In this document: positions 1 through 10,260 of the stretch, piece by piece | How positions within the stretch are numbered: position 1 is the stretch's first letter | How the letters are laid out: each line of letters begins with the position of its first letter | Assembly (NCBI RefSeq): GCF_040436345.1 | Contig: NC_133218.1 | Coordinates: forward strand, 24,664,710-24,728,709 | DNA from: Pagrus major | Lineage: Eukaryota > Chordata > Actinopteri > Spariformes > Sparidae | Direction of reading: 5' to 3' | DNA: 64,000 nt | Notes under the pieces: generated by a model | Seen by the model: the letters and a program-made list of their open reading frames with translations, nothing else | What the model was told of the DNA's origin: nothing | Databases searched by the model: none | Made by a program: the position numbers and the translations under genes

Positions 1-1146
1 TCGAATGATGAGCCTGAATTTGACCTGGCACACAGAACAGCAGTCTGTTCCCCTCCATAACAGGGGAAATCAAATCAGGTTGAAAAAAAAGAATCAAAGC
101 AAACCTAAACATTGCTCCACAGCCTAACAAATCATTCCTAGCTCTTATTATAAACATCTCTTTTTACGGTATTGAAAAGTGCTGAGCTTATAAATGGAGA
201 GTAGAGGGGGAGTGGAAAACATCAGGGTTTGCTGGCACGGGAAGAAAAGAAGGGAACAGGGAGAGAGGAAAAGGCCTGTGAGAATGAGAGCAGATTCCTG
301 GAAGGGCACCTGCTGTGATAGCCATACACTGTCATACACAGAGGCCTACTGTGTCTGCTGTCTGCTCAGACGCACACACACAAGCATCAAGCTCAATATG
401 CTAGCACTCACTAGCTTTACCCATGCTTGTGCTCAGTTTACAGAAAAAGAGGAAGTGAGTCCCTTTTGCAACACTGACAGCTCAGAAAATACTTACATAA
501 AAAAAGAAGTACATAAAAAGTTCAAAGCTCAGCTAATAATGATGGCATCCAACGCCTGGTCCGATTTCTAGTCTTGTTGACCTACTTTTAAATCCAGTGT
601 TTCCTTAACTAAATCATGATTACATCAAGTATTTTTTGATTTGGTTTCTGTACTGCTGCTTGCATTTGAACAAAATCACTTTCTGCAAAAGGACTGCAGA
701 GGATCCCGACCAGAATCTATTAATTAACATCTTATTTAGCATTTATTATTGGATTTCCAACATTTATAACTCCATTCATATCAAATAGGAAGGACAAGGA
801 CCAGTACAAGGGACTGTGCTCTTTGTAAGAAAGTAGATTTTTTTAGTCTCAATCCCAACTCGTCAAGTACTGACGGTTGGGGATTGTAGGTTGGGTTGGC
901 CACCATCCCAAAGCAACTGACACTCAAAAATCTAATTTTCTTACAAATAGGACCTTTAAGTATTAGTAAATGATTTCTAAACCAGGAATAAAGTTATAAG
1001 CTACAATTAATAAACCTCAAAAATATACCTCATAATGATGTTTTCATATCAGCACATGATTCTCAGCCCTAGCACTGCTGATGGTATTCCTACAATCTCA
1101 CTTACTATTTTCTCCTGTATCAACTCTGTGTGTTATTGTGTCTCAC
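1..1146. other. CRISPLD2 intron, left edge of window
   Basis: AT-rich sequence after the last visible CRISPLD2 exon. No exon with the next CAP-domain block was found. It holds a short inverted-repeat MITE at about 812-955; otherwise nothing was recognised. Confidence 0.6.
812..955. repeat. Short MITE-like element with terminal inverted repeats
   Basis: The left end (TTTGTAAGAAAGTAGATTTT) and the right end (complement of ATCTAATTTTCTTACAAATA) form imperfect inverted repeats of about 30 bp around a core of about 75 bp. The size and the lack of coding capacity fit a non-autonomous DNA transposon. No clear target duplication was recognised. Confidence 0.5.
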
Positions 1147-1265
1147 CTTCCCCAGTGAACAGCCAGGTTTTGTCCAATAGACATGAGTAGGTCCTGAGGT
1201 CCATGGTCCCACTGACACTCCTCTGCCCAGTGAGTGGCAGACCGCTCCAACTCGTCATCCCAAGC
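1147..1265 (-). CDS. crispld2: CRISPLD2 coding exon 2 (CAP domain)
   Basis: This exon lies between a TGTGTGCAG acceptor and an AG|GTGAGA donor and is 119 bp long, ending in phase 2. It encodes [20 protein letters not shown] followed by [19 protein letters not shown], the conserved CAP segment with a Cys and the HGP and GQNL blocks. The next exon is not found between 1 and 1146. Confidence 0.88.
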
Positions 1266-2627
1266 CTGCACACATGAAGTAAAGATTCTCACTTAAACAT
1301 TGATGGGGCGACGTCACATCTTCCACCTGCTGCGTCTGCGATAATAAAAACCACCACATCTTGTTCTGACTCGACCGCAACCTGTTCAAGACCTCCGCTC
1401 CTGCACTTCCTTCCTTCCCAGTGAGCTGAAACTGAGCTGGATACAAGTACAACATTAACCTTAGACGGCGACATTTGAGCAGAGCAGCTGGCGCCTGGCC
1501 CTGGTCCACTACAAATCTCCAGCAATCACAGCTGAATTATCCACATTTCCTGAGTGGGTTTCTTTACAGCAGTGGAGAGGAGGCTGGAAAGAGGAGAAGA
1601 CACCTGACTCCGGCCGTGGAGGGGGCGCTGTGAAGGTAGGGAAGGACTGCGTACAGCATGGCCCCTCAAAGCACATCTCCTCAGTAAATTTCCAGCCTTT
1701 TGGTGGTCGCTGAAACATGCACACACAGACACCACTGTAACCCCAAACACCCATACACTAACACAGACACACACACGGCCTGTTCGCTGGAATTTGAGAG
1801 AGCACTGGGCAGAGAAAATCTTCAGACGCTTTCCTCCCCGGCTATAACCGCACTCCAGAGACACACAGGCCACCACTGCTTCTCTCAGCTTTATGGAACT
1901 TGTGGTTTATAATAACCTTCTGTGCGTCTCGACAATAATCCCTCTCCCACTTTACCCATTGATGTGCCACGTTGTCCCATAATTTCCCCCCCCTTTTTTT
2001 TCAACCCTTATTCTCTCTGTCCTCCTTTGACCCAGCACTCCCTTCGCTCGCCTGCAGGTAGGACAGAGTCAGCATTTATTATCCTCCTTGTAAAAGAGCA
2101 GCACAGCAGGTTGGCAATAGCTCAGCATCATTACTGCATGTTTCCAGCAGAGAGAAAAGCTTGTTTTTATTACCACTTTTTCTGGGTGGAATAAAACCTT
2201 AAACCCTAATCACCAGCCTCATTTCAGACCTCGGTGCTGCTGACACATTCACATTAAGTTCTTTGTGATGCAAAGCCAAAGATAAAAGTTGATAATTATC
2301 TTTGTTGATTGATAATAACAGTGAAATAGGTCATTGGGGCAATGGGACATGTCTCACCATGTGCTCCATGTTCGAGGCAGTAGGGTAGACGCCGCCCCTC
2401 AGCTTGTTGTGCAGCTGGAGGATCTCCTCACGGTCCGACCAGCGGATGGATCGGCGGGTCCTATTGCCAGATGTGTTGCTGGTGCCGCTCTCATCTGCTC
2501 CCTCCTCGTAGCGGCTCAGCAGCTGCCTGAGCTCTTTGGAGTCAGGGAGGAAGAGGGAAGACGAGTCCCTGACGCACGACAGCAGGAGGGAGAGGACAAG
2601 GAGCCAGGTCATGGCGGCACAGGTCAT
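1147..2627 (-). CDS. crispld2: CRISPLD2, N-terminal part (cysteine-rich secretory protein with LCCL domains 2)
   Basis: Two coding exons (2358-2627 and 1147-1265) join in frame and give the first 129 complete residues plus two bases of the next codon. Visible are a hydrophobic signal peptide (about residues 1-24), a short pro-region with two N-glycosylation sequons (NTS, NRT), a basic RTRR site, and the start of the CAP domain ([12 protein letters not shown], then ASNMEHM joined to [17 protein letters not shown]). These match the vertebrate CRISPLD family, which is secreted and binds matrix or lipids through CAP and LCCL domains. CRISPLD2 is preferred over CRISPLD1 because it lies directly downstream of USP10 on the same strand, as in human. 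The rest of the CAP domain and both LCCL domains lie beyond base 1. The paralogue call rests partly on synteny. Confidence 0.88.
1266..2357. other. CRISPLD2 intron between the two visible coding exons
   Basis: The intron runs from the GTGAGA donor to the TGTGTGCAG acceptor on the minus strand. It contains C-rich and CA-rich patches around 1700-1780 and 1980-2000. No further exon or recognisable element was seen. Confidence 0.6.
2358..2627 (-). CDS. crispld2: CRISPLD2 coding exon 1 (signal peptide, start of CAP domain)
   Basis: Ninety codons from the ATG at 2627 to a donor G|GTGAGA after 2358, in phase 0. The untranslated part of the same exon extends to about 2718, where a CCTGCAG acceptor is seen. 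Two in-frame ATGs occur, at 2627 and 2612. The first has A at -3; the second has a near-perfect GCCGCC context and would shorten the signal peptide by five residues. The first is taken because it gives the longer product, but either would leave a working signal peptide. Confidence 0.88.
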
Positions 2628-2718
2628 CCTGACACTTGAGCTGTCTGGGTCGGACTTTCGGACTACAGTAGACAGCCGATTGTGTTTGAACGTCGCTCCT
2701 CAGAGTCCCAGACACAAC
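2628..2718 (-). other. crispld2: CRISPLD2 5' UTR, part in exon 2
   Basis: Untranslated leader between a CCTGCAG splice acceptor (exon begins at 2718) and the ATG at 2627. It is followed upstream by an intron of about 2.25 kb that leads to the TATA-driven first exon. Confidence 0.65.
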
Positions 2719-4969
2719 CTGCAGGAAGGAAATGTTTAATGGGTCTTGTCACACTGTGTGAGTCAATAAAGCAGAGTACAGGTTACAAAATATGGGCGTA
2801 CAGTTCACTAAACAAATACATACACTTGTAGAAACATGCAGTTTTACAAAGTCTGGAACATTACAAAGAATGGCCCTGCAACACTTTCTATCACCTGCCT
2901 TGCTGTGTTGTTATCCTGACTGAGCTGGGGTAAAATATTAATACGGAAATGTTACATTTTTTATTCTTTTTATTCTTTGATTCCTCAATTTTGGACTTTT
3001 TACTCTCAGTTGTTCTGCTTCCTGTCGAACAACTGTTGCATAAAAACTGCTGCTAGTTTGTCAAGTACACGAACAGAATCTGATGCAATCCATTACAACT
3101 GCCCTGCGAGATGTCCCACCCCTAATAAGCTTTGGATGCCTAGTTATTGTTTACACTGAGGTGTTAACTCTTCACGTTCTGTGTGGGTGGTTTTGTTTTG
3201 GAGTCACAGATGTGGACAGATTACTGAAAGGTGTTTCCAATATTCTGTCCACCTCGTGTATGTAAATGGGATGGACAAAACACTTTTAAAGCAACATTGT
3301 GTTTATTGTGCATGAAAAAACGTACATATTTTTAATATTCATACAACATATTGTGACGTCATATTGTCACTAGGGTTGTCAGATTTTCACTACCCGGTTA
3401 TCGTATCCAAACCTATTCACAATAACGATATTATGGCGATAGCTTTAGAATGTGAAAAAGAAAAATACTAGCAGTCAAATCTATCTTTAGCTTTGTTAAC
3501 TGTGTGTTTTGTCTCTTTTTTGGCAAATGAATTGCCCTCAAACTACGAGTTTAGGGACTTGTTACATTATGTGCAACATTTCACAGGCCATTGTCTTATT
3601 TTAAATAACTTCAACTATTTTCCCATTGACACAAAAAATAACACGAGTTGCACCACAATTAACCAACCAGTTAGCTTCTGCATCAACCCAAATACCAGAA
3701 CAACTGCTCCTCCTCAATCAGGAGAAGATTATTTAACCCTTCCTGCCTGAGAAATACTGTCTACCTCTCCTCTTCTCCTGAATCTCTCTGGTTAATTTCT
3801 AACCAAACTGAGCTGCATGGAGGGACACTGAGGAGGCAGACCTGAGTTCAGGTTGACAAGCTTTCCCCCGGCTGAACCGTCTTAGAGCAAAACACTGCAT
3901 TCCTGGCACGTCCAGGGACAATACTCAGTAACTGACCCCGCAAATGACCTCCCTCTGGCAGGCACCAAGCAAGAGGGACGTCCTCCAAGATTAGAGCTAA
4001 AACAAACATCACAAACTTTTACAAAGAGGGAAGAGCTCTCAGCCAGTGTGATCAGACAAGGAGGAAGAAAAAAAATAAACCCCAGCCTCCAGCCTGCACC
4101 GGCTGCTCTTATCCTTGAATCCCTTCACCTCTCTCCCTTCGGCTGAAAAGGCGGCTTGAGGTCTGGCACCGGCTCTGTGTCAACATGCTGTGCCAGCTCT
4201 GGGCACTGTGAGCCAGCGGGCAGCTCAGGCGCCACACCCTTATCCTCTCGCTCTCTCTCTCCTTGTGCCCCCCTTTTCACACTGAACCTCTACCAGCTTC
4301 TCTGCCCGGGCCCTTCTCACGGCTCTCACGAATTTTATACCAGAGTGACAGACACGTACATATCCAGCAACTCTGTGCCACAGGTGGGCTCGTGTCTGAT
4401 CTGAAGAGGGGCTGACCTCCTCTCCACCTCACCACGAGGTTGAATGTAAACACAGCTCACATCACTATATAAACTGACTGATTTATATTCATTTTTTGAG
4501 AGATGCTAGCTCAGTTTTTCAAGCCAGGGAGCCCTTTAAAGATACTTTTTTTTTACACTAATCTGCCCCTTAAACTCTAAAAGTTTTTGGGTTGAAATAC
4601 GGCTTTTCATTTTATTAAATATACATATATTTATAGTATTTTCCATCATTGGTAGCTGTTCTCTCCCATTGACATTCCCTGCAGACTCACAATGAATGGC
4701 AGTGTCCTGCCAACAGCCTCTTTCACACTGGCATGGCTGAGTTATCAGAGCTGTCCGTGCCATAAGTTCATATTGCCATACATACATTTAATTGCACAAA
4801 ATAAATATTTTTTTTAAGATTTAGCTCATTTACACTCAATTAAATCACTCCTGAGGTGTATCCTTTGCCACCTGGTGCACAGTTTAAGGTCTTAATTTTT
4901 GCAGGATACACCACAGCATTCAACACACTACAAAATATACATGTGTAATGTCTCATCTTGCTCACTCAC
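2719..4969. other. CRISPLD2 intron 1
   Basis: Intron between the untranslated first exon and the signal-peptide exon on the minus strand. It contains one dispersed repeat copy (about 3368-3760). Nothing else was recognised. Confidence 0.5.
3368..3760 (+). repeat. Dispersed repeat family A, copy in reverse orientation
   Basis: Related to copies near 10.1, 27.9 and 57.9 kb but in the opposite orientation. Shared blocks include an end with GTTGTCAGATTTTCACT, the block TTCACAATAACGATATTAT (also in the 27.9 kb copy), and a block reading LTVCFVSFLAN in one frame that matches [11 protein letters not shown] in the 57.9 kb copy. The boundaries are approximate. It is probably a remnant of a DNA transposon, but the class is not established. 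Confidence 0.5.
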
Positions 4970-5130
4970 CTCTATCTTTCTCAGTTAGTATCCAGCTGCT
5001 TGGATAGCTTCCTCTGCGCGCTGGAGAGAGAGAGAGCTGTATTATTCCCTTGTGAGAGGACCAGCCTGCTGCTGCTGCTGCTGCTGCTGCTGCTTGTTGG
5101 CCGTGTTCCTGAAGCAAATAGGAGCTGTGT
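4970..5130 (-). other. crispld2: CRISPLD2 untranslated exon 1 (predicted)
   Basis: On the minus strand a strong donor AGAG|GTGAGTGAG follows position 4970, and a TATA box lies at 5156-5162. That predicts a start site near 5130 and an untranslated exon of about 160 bp. The exon carries a run of nine CTG units on the plus strand (5066-5092), which would be CAG in the transcript, and a short GA-rich stretch. The 5' boundary is inferred from TATA spacing only; no transcript evidence is available. Confidence 0.55.
5066..5092 (-). repeat. Trinucleotide repeat, nine CAG units in the CRISPLD2 leader
   Basis: Nine uninterrupted CTG units on the plus strand, read as CAG on the transcribed minus strand, lie inside the predicted untranslated exon 1. 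The plus-strand reading that gives poly-leucine is a shadow. Confidence 0.85.
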
Positions 5131-5155
5131 AACTCCTCAGCAGCTCCAGAGCGCC

Positions 5156-5162
5156 TTATATA
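5156..5162 (-). promoter_or_regulatory. TATA box of the CRISPLD2 promoter
   Basis: TATATAA on the minus strand, in the context CTATATAAGGC, about 190 bp upstream of a strong splice donor and pointing toward the CRISPLD2 coding exons. Position and orientation fit a core promoter. Confidence 0.6.
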
Positions 5163-5736
5163 GAGAAGGAGACCCCTCAGGACCAGAGGAAAAAATTACT
5201 GTCTCTCCTCACTCCCCCCACCCTCTCCACCTCTCCAGCCTCCCTGACTGAAGGAGGTTGTGTTCCTGGCAGAGAGCGCGCCGGAGTGCGCACGCCTAAT
5301 GTCAGGAGAGAGAAAAAACTACAAATACTGCAAATCAGCGAGCTGTCAGACGAGTCAGCAGCAGGCAGCTAGATCATCATCTGTGAATCACGTCGGGATG
5401 ACACTTACTAACCAGATATGCATCTTCGCGATAAGATACAGACACGCGTCAAACACACAGACTAAACAGACAGCGGTGAGCAGGGAGACACCAACACAAC
5501 AAGCACAATCACTTTAATTAAGTTATCTACTAGAAGTTGTGCTCTAATGCTTCACAGATCACTCATAAGCCATGATGATGTTTGGGTTGCCAGGTTGTGG
5601 AAATCCATTGGCTGGAATTCATCATTTGAGAGAAATGCTGAGTTTGAAATGCTGAGTTTCACTATTTAATGAGCCTTTCAGTTTAAAGGTCATTAAGTCA
5701 TTAATTAAGGGTTATTATTAATAATTAAGTAGTTAA

Positions 5737-6509
5737 AGGAGCGCTATGTAGTTTCGGAGAAGAAATTCAGAATTTTAAAATCTACAATATTAATGAGGCA
5801 ATAATACAAACTCTATATCTGAGTAAACAAGCTGTTCTCGGAGGAAAATAAGGTCCCCAGAACACTGTATGAAGCTAGAGAGATGGCAGGGTCCGCCACA
5901 TATAAACAAAGTAAAACAAAATGAAATTGTGTCGTCCTTTAATTTTTTTATGTTTTTTATTTTACTTACATTCCAATTTGTGATTTATGTTTTACTTATA
6001 TTTGATTTATGTTTTTGACTTGAGTTTCATTTTTGTTTTTATTTTTTTTTATTAAATTTCTGAACAATATTTTTAATTGGTTAATCGGGTATTCTCAATT
6101 GTCCGTGGGTGTGAATGTGAGCGTGAATGGTTGTTTGTCCCTGTATGTCAGCCCTGTGATGAACTGGCAACTTATCCAGGGTGTACCTTGTCGCTCGCCC
6201 AATGTCAGCTGGGATCGGCTCCAGCCACACCCTGAAAAGGATAAGTGGTTACAGACAATGGATGGATGGATGGACTATATTTTTGATCCGTTATACTCTT
6301 GGTCTGTATTTTTAACTTGTGTTTTTGATTTATGCTCAACTGCACACCGCAGGCAAGTGTTGTCCTTGGTATGTTTTGCTTATTCAGTTTATTCAGTCAT
6401 GAAAATGAAAAGAGTTTGTTTATTTAGCCTGTTTAGGCATAAAACATTGGTCAGTGAAGGTCTTTCTCTTCTGATTAAAATGTCTTCTCTAAAACTACAT
6501 AGTGCACCT
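5737..6509. mobile_element. TTAA-flanked MITE, interrupted by a LINE fragment
   Basis: The ends are AGGAGCGCTATGTAGTTT and the complement of AAACTACATAGTGCACCT, inverted repeats with two mismatches in 18. The element is flanked on both sides by TTAA (5733-5736 and 6510-6513), the target preferred by piggyBac-type transposases. It has no transposase. Its middle is interrupted by a LINE 3' fragment at 6088-6273. Related fragments lie at 52985-53150 and 55408-55490, without the LINE part. Confidence 0.72.
6088..6273 (+). mobile_element. 3' end of a teleost LINE, truncated
   Basis: This segment has the block GTGTGAATGTGAGCGTGAAT, then CCCTGTGATGAACTGG and GGGATCGGCTCCAGCC, and ends in a GATG repeat (GGATGGATGGATGG). 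I recall this arrangement as the 3' tail of an abundant fish non-LTR retrotransposon. It is 5' truncated and has no reverse transcriptase. The superfamily is not assigned. Confidence 0.65.
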
Positions 6510-7082
6510 TTAAGTAGGAGGAGGTTAATGTTGGGTTTTCAAATATTGTTTTTTGTGTTGTTGTTGTTGTTGTTCCAGATCATCCACAGCTCTTCTCTAA
6601 AAACTTTATAATAACCATCATTAATAAATGGTAAATATATTTGGTTGAGATATTTTATGAACTATTTTTTAAGCAACTGTTTATTGTAAAGTTGCTATTG
6701 ATGTTTATAATATTTTGTAATAAATACGGTGAAGTTCAAGTCAAAATTGATGTTTATACACCTTTAAAAATCTTAATAAATGGATTTTAAAGAGTTTTAT
6801 TGTTTGTTAAGAGTAAAATAACTATTAACAAAAGTTTAAATTACTATAAATGTACTATTTATTAATGTTGGTTATTATAAAGTGTAAGTAAATATGTGGT
6901 AAAAGAGTCTGAAAGTCAAAGCGAGTTTCCACAGTCTGGCAACCAAGAAGTTACTCTTTTGAAATGCTTATAACTAGAATATAACACATATAACAACACT
7001 GAATATTCACTGCTCAACTGACCCTAACCAACCAGGGGGGTCAGAGGTCAAACAGGGGACCGAATCCCAGCTTTCATTCAAA

Positions 7083-7335
7083 CCAAGCACAAGGCAAAGC
7101 AAGGCACATTTATTTCTATAGCACATTTCAAACCAAAGGCTGCCCTAAATGCTTTACAGATTACACGGGCAAAAGTACAAGAAAGAAAATATAAAAACAA
7201 TAAAAGCAAGCAGCAAAAGCACGCAGAATAAAAACAATAAGACAAACTCACAACGGTGAACAGGAGGGTCTTTAGCTTGAATTTAACAGTAGTTAGCGTT
7301 GTCTCAAGTCGCAGCTCTTCCTGTAATTTGTTCCA
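7083..7335. repeat. Dispersed teleost repeat, TTTATTTCTATAGCACATTT type
   Basis: It starts with a purine-rich block, then GGCACATTTATTTCTATAGC and CTAAATGCTTTACAGATTAC, followed by an A-rich segment. I recall similar wording from repeats common in fish genomes. It gives a spurious minus-strand frame. Exact class and ends are unknown. Confidence 0.5.
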
Positions 7336-7339
7336 CAAC

Positions 7340-7495
7340 TATGCAATCAGATCCTGATGATTTTTGAGTTGGTTGCAGCTACCGTCACAGATCCATTATC
7401 CACACATGAGCCCATCCAGATTTGGGAAATATGAGTGAAAAATAAAACCAGAATGCATCTTATTTTACTCTTTCCATGAAGTTCTTTGGATTTAC
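7340..7495. repeat. Local duplication, copy 1
   Basis: The order of blocks (CAATCAGATCCTGATGATTT, GCAGCTACCGTCACAGATCC, ATTATCCACACATGAGC, CCAGATTTGGGAAAT) recurs in diverged form at 8383-8530, same orientation, about 1 kb away. Either a local duplication or two copies of one dispersed repeat. Confidence 0.5.
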
Positions 7496-7539
7496 ATCAT
7501 CTGAGAGTTTAGGTTATCAGCAAATACAGTATTAACGGA

Positions 7540-7735
7540 TGATTTCACACAAAAATGAATAGTCAGTAAGGATCCGTCACCCCTCATGCTGATGGAAAAT
7601 CAGGTGAGGTTTTGTAGTCAACAAAACATTTCTGGAGCTTCACAATAAAAAACAGTGTTGCAGCGTTCTCCTAAACAACTGAAGAAGACGGAATGAATTT
7701 TCATTTTTCTGTGAACTTATCCTTTAAAACACTTC
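7540..7735. repeat. Dispersed teleost repeat, non-coding
   Basis: It contains AATGAATAGTCAGTAAGGAT, then CATTTCTGGAGCTTCACAAT and TTGCAGCGTTCTCCTAAACA, and ends near AACTTATCCTTTAAAAC. I recall closely similar blocks from fish intergenic DNA. There is no coding capacity. Probably a MITE; its ends are not clear. Confidence 0.45.
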
Positions 7736-8382
7736 ACACAGTAATAGCACAGGTTTTAAGAGACGGACCAACAAGGATCTCCTGCTTTTAAAAAAAGGTT
7801 GCGTCACTGTATCTCCTCGCTGACCCTGCAGAGGGCTTCGCTGCGTTGTGACCCAAATATTTCACATTTTATTCCATCGTGAGCTGAAACATCTCAGATA
7901 TTTACAAGAGCACGGCCACTCAGAAGGAATGTCAGCAGATTGAACCCTCAGACAGACTTTCTTCCCACAAGGGCTGTGCCAGTTTGGGCTCTGCACTCAG
8001 TCAAAATACATGTTTAACAGGAAGTCTGGCCCATCATGCATCTGCTCGCACAGGATGACGTCATGGGGTCCTTCTATCACGCACAGTGCCTGGAAATACT
8101 CTTCTTTTAGTCTCTGTCCTGAAAAAGGCCACACTTTGCTCATCCCTTGCGTTGTATATCGGACAATTACATTACAGAGAAGCAGTGGTTGTGATGTACC
8201 AGTCCAGAGATTCTATAAATGTTGATATTTTGATCTAGTGGATCATATTACCAATCCACCCAAAATCCACTAAAAGCAGAACAGGAACATTTTCTTCCAA
8301 CAGTATGAGAACAATATTATGAAAGTGAGTTGTGGTGCGTCATTTAGAATTAACTTGGAGACATTATCCTCAGTGATGACGT

Positions 8383-8530
8383 CACCATGCAATGAGATCC
8401 TGACTGTTTTTGAAATGGCTTCAGCTACCTTTACAGATCAATTATCCAAACATAAATCACCCCAGATTGGGAAATCGACAAAAAAAAAAAAAAAAAAGTG
8501 TGAACACAAAGTTCTCTTTTTGTGCATCGA
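8383..8530. repeat. Local duplication, copy 2
   Basis: Diverged partner of 7340-7495, with the blocks CAATGAGATCCTGACTGTTT, TCAGCTACCTTTACAGATCA and CCCCAGATTGGGAAAT in the same order. Here an A-tract of about 18 bases follows the last shared block. Confidence 0.5.
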
Positions 8531-9629
8531 CAGTGGGTTTCAATCAGTTCAGTCCAGGTTTCTATCTGTGTGAAGATGTGCCTTGATTATTTAGTCTCTC
8601 ACCTCCTTTTTCTTCAATGGTTGTGACTCTGAATTTACCTGGAAGCTGGATTTGACAAAACAAATCGTTTCCGAATGCCACACACCAGTTACCTGTGCTG
8701 TGTTTGACATTCAACCTAATGACTTACCTGTATAACATCCTGTCTTTTACTGATGTTGAGTTCATCTTAACCTTGTTTCAATTTTATGGCATAGTATTGA
8801 AAGGCAGTCCGTGACTTTGTTTGTCTGGATTTCCCGGTCCCGAGGAGTCCCGTGACAAACTTTAGTCAGCATGTAACTCAGGCTCGATGACTGTATTTTG
8901 CTTTTTCTTCTCAGAATTGTTGTCTCATGTCTCTGTATCAACCCAGACACATAATTCAAACCAGGCCAAACGGAAACTGTAAACTCTGCATTAGCCTCAG
9001 TTGAAGACAAGAGGATTACACAATTCGAACATTTGTTTACATTTTGAGGTTATATAATCTGGAACAGGTGGTACCCTTGTTTTCCTTTTTGTGTTGCAGC
9101 TCAAAAGGAACCACATGTACACACTGAAGGGCTTTTCTTCTTACACCAAACTGAGCGCTGGTTTATTTGGACAGGGGCTTGTGGAGGTCCTTCAAACTGT
9201 TTACTTTCCCTAGAAACTGTGGAGTGCTGGTGGACGTCTAAACAAGACGCATGAAAATGAGATGCACGAGTCGGGGAAAAACTGGGGGAGACTGAATGAA
9301 GAGACCATATGGTGTGCGGGGCTGATTATAAAAACAAACCATCACAGTGGATTACAGTGGAAAAGGAAATGCACAAGAATCACTCCTACGAGGATAAGGA
9401 GGTGATGGAAGTCCAGATTAGTCGAACGTAAGCACACAGGACGAGGGCGCTGTATAGAGAGGCCTGTATATACTGTAGCTGTGATGGTTTGTGACATCTT
9501 GAATAGAGGACTGGCACCAGTGAAGTACATGCCAGGCATTCCAGCTTCAAGGCCGGTAGGTTCACAGAGAAACTTCAGATTTAATTGAAAACAAAGTGTA
9601 AAGAAATGACAGTTTTTACATTATGATGT

Positions 9630-9825
9630 CCATGTATTGCGTAGCCTCCACTCCCCTGGTGCTCTTAACTCCCAGTCTGGACCACTAGATACATGGTTAA
9701 CTCAGCTATCTAGCTAACGGCAGCTCAAGCAAGCCTAACTTAGCAGTTACTGTGGTGCTGCCCCCTGTTTATTTGGAGTGGGAATTCGACAGGCGACCGA
9801 TTCTTACATATGGCACCTTTAAGGA
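9630..9825. repeat. Probable dispersed repeat ending in TTACATATGGCACCTTTAA
   Basis: The segment ends in ATGGCACCTTTAA, resembling the end of TTAA-type MITEs, and contains short tandem-like words (AACTCAGCTATCTAGCTAAC). The partner end near 9605-9640 is diverged, so this is tentative. Confidence 0.35.
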
Positions 9826-9997
9826 AAAACAATATAAAATGCCTTTGTAAAGGTTCTTCTAGAGGAATGAACTTCGTCCAAGAGATATACAGTACCATCA
9901 TTTTTTGGTGTTCTGACAGTAGTGGAGACCCTGAGCCAAAATTTCCTGCAAGTGCTCAGTTAGACTGAAATGATTCAAATCATTTTCATACTCAAAC

Positions 9998-10260
9998 TAG
10001 TGTGTGTTGACAATACACATAACGTGTGAATAGTCCAGTGGAGATTTTAGCTTGTGTGCATCGTTTGCTTATGGGGTTCATCTCATTGCATTTTCACTAG
10101 TGAGTGAGTGTAATTTTCTTTTTGTATGCTTCTTTGCTGTTATGGTTACAAACTCTTTCTCCACCTGCTACACTCATATTTTGAGTGCAATTTATTTTAA
10201 TTATTTATTAGTATTTATTTAAAATAGGGAAGAAAAACACATTGTGACAGCCCCTACCGA
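9998..10260 (-). repeat. Dispersed repeat family A copy
   Basis: Same orientation as the copies at 27770-28030 and 57780-58060. Shared blocks include AATACACAT, AATAGTCCAGTGGAGAT, GTGTGCATCGTTTGCTTATG and GTTATGGTTACAAACTC. Non-coding. Confidence 0.5.

Noticed and set aside
148..571. Overlapping frames at the left edge on both strands
   Set aside because: No homology and no splice signals tying them to CRISPLD2; the LINE- and repeat-poor intron gives such frames by chance.
4958..5251. Plus-strand frame with a poly-leucine run
   Set aside because: The leucines come from the CTG repeat opposite the CRISPLD2 leader exon; no splice or homology support.
6033..6611. Plus-strand frame of 192 codons
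   Set aside because: Runs across a LINE tail and MITE ends; low-complexity, no start context or homology.
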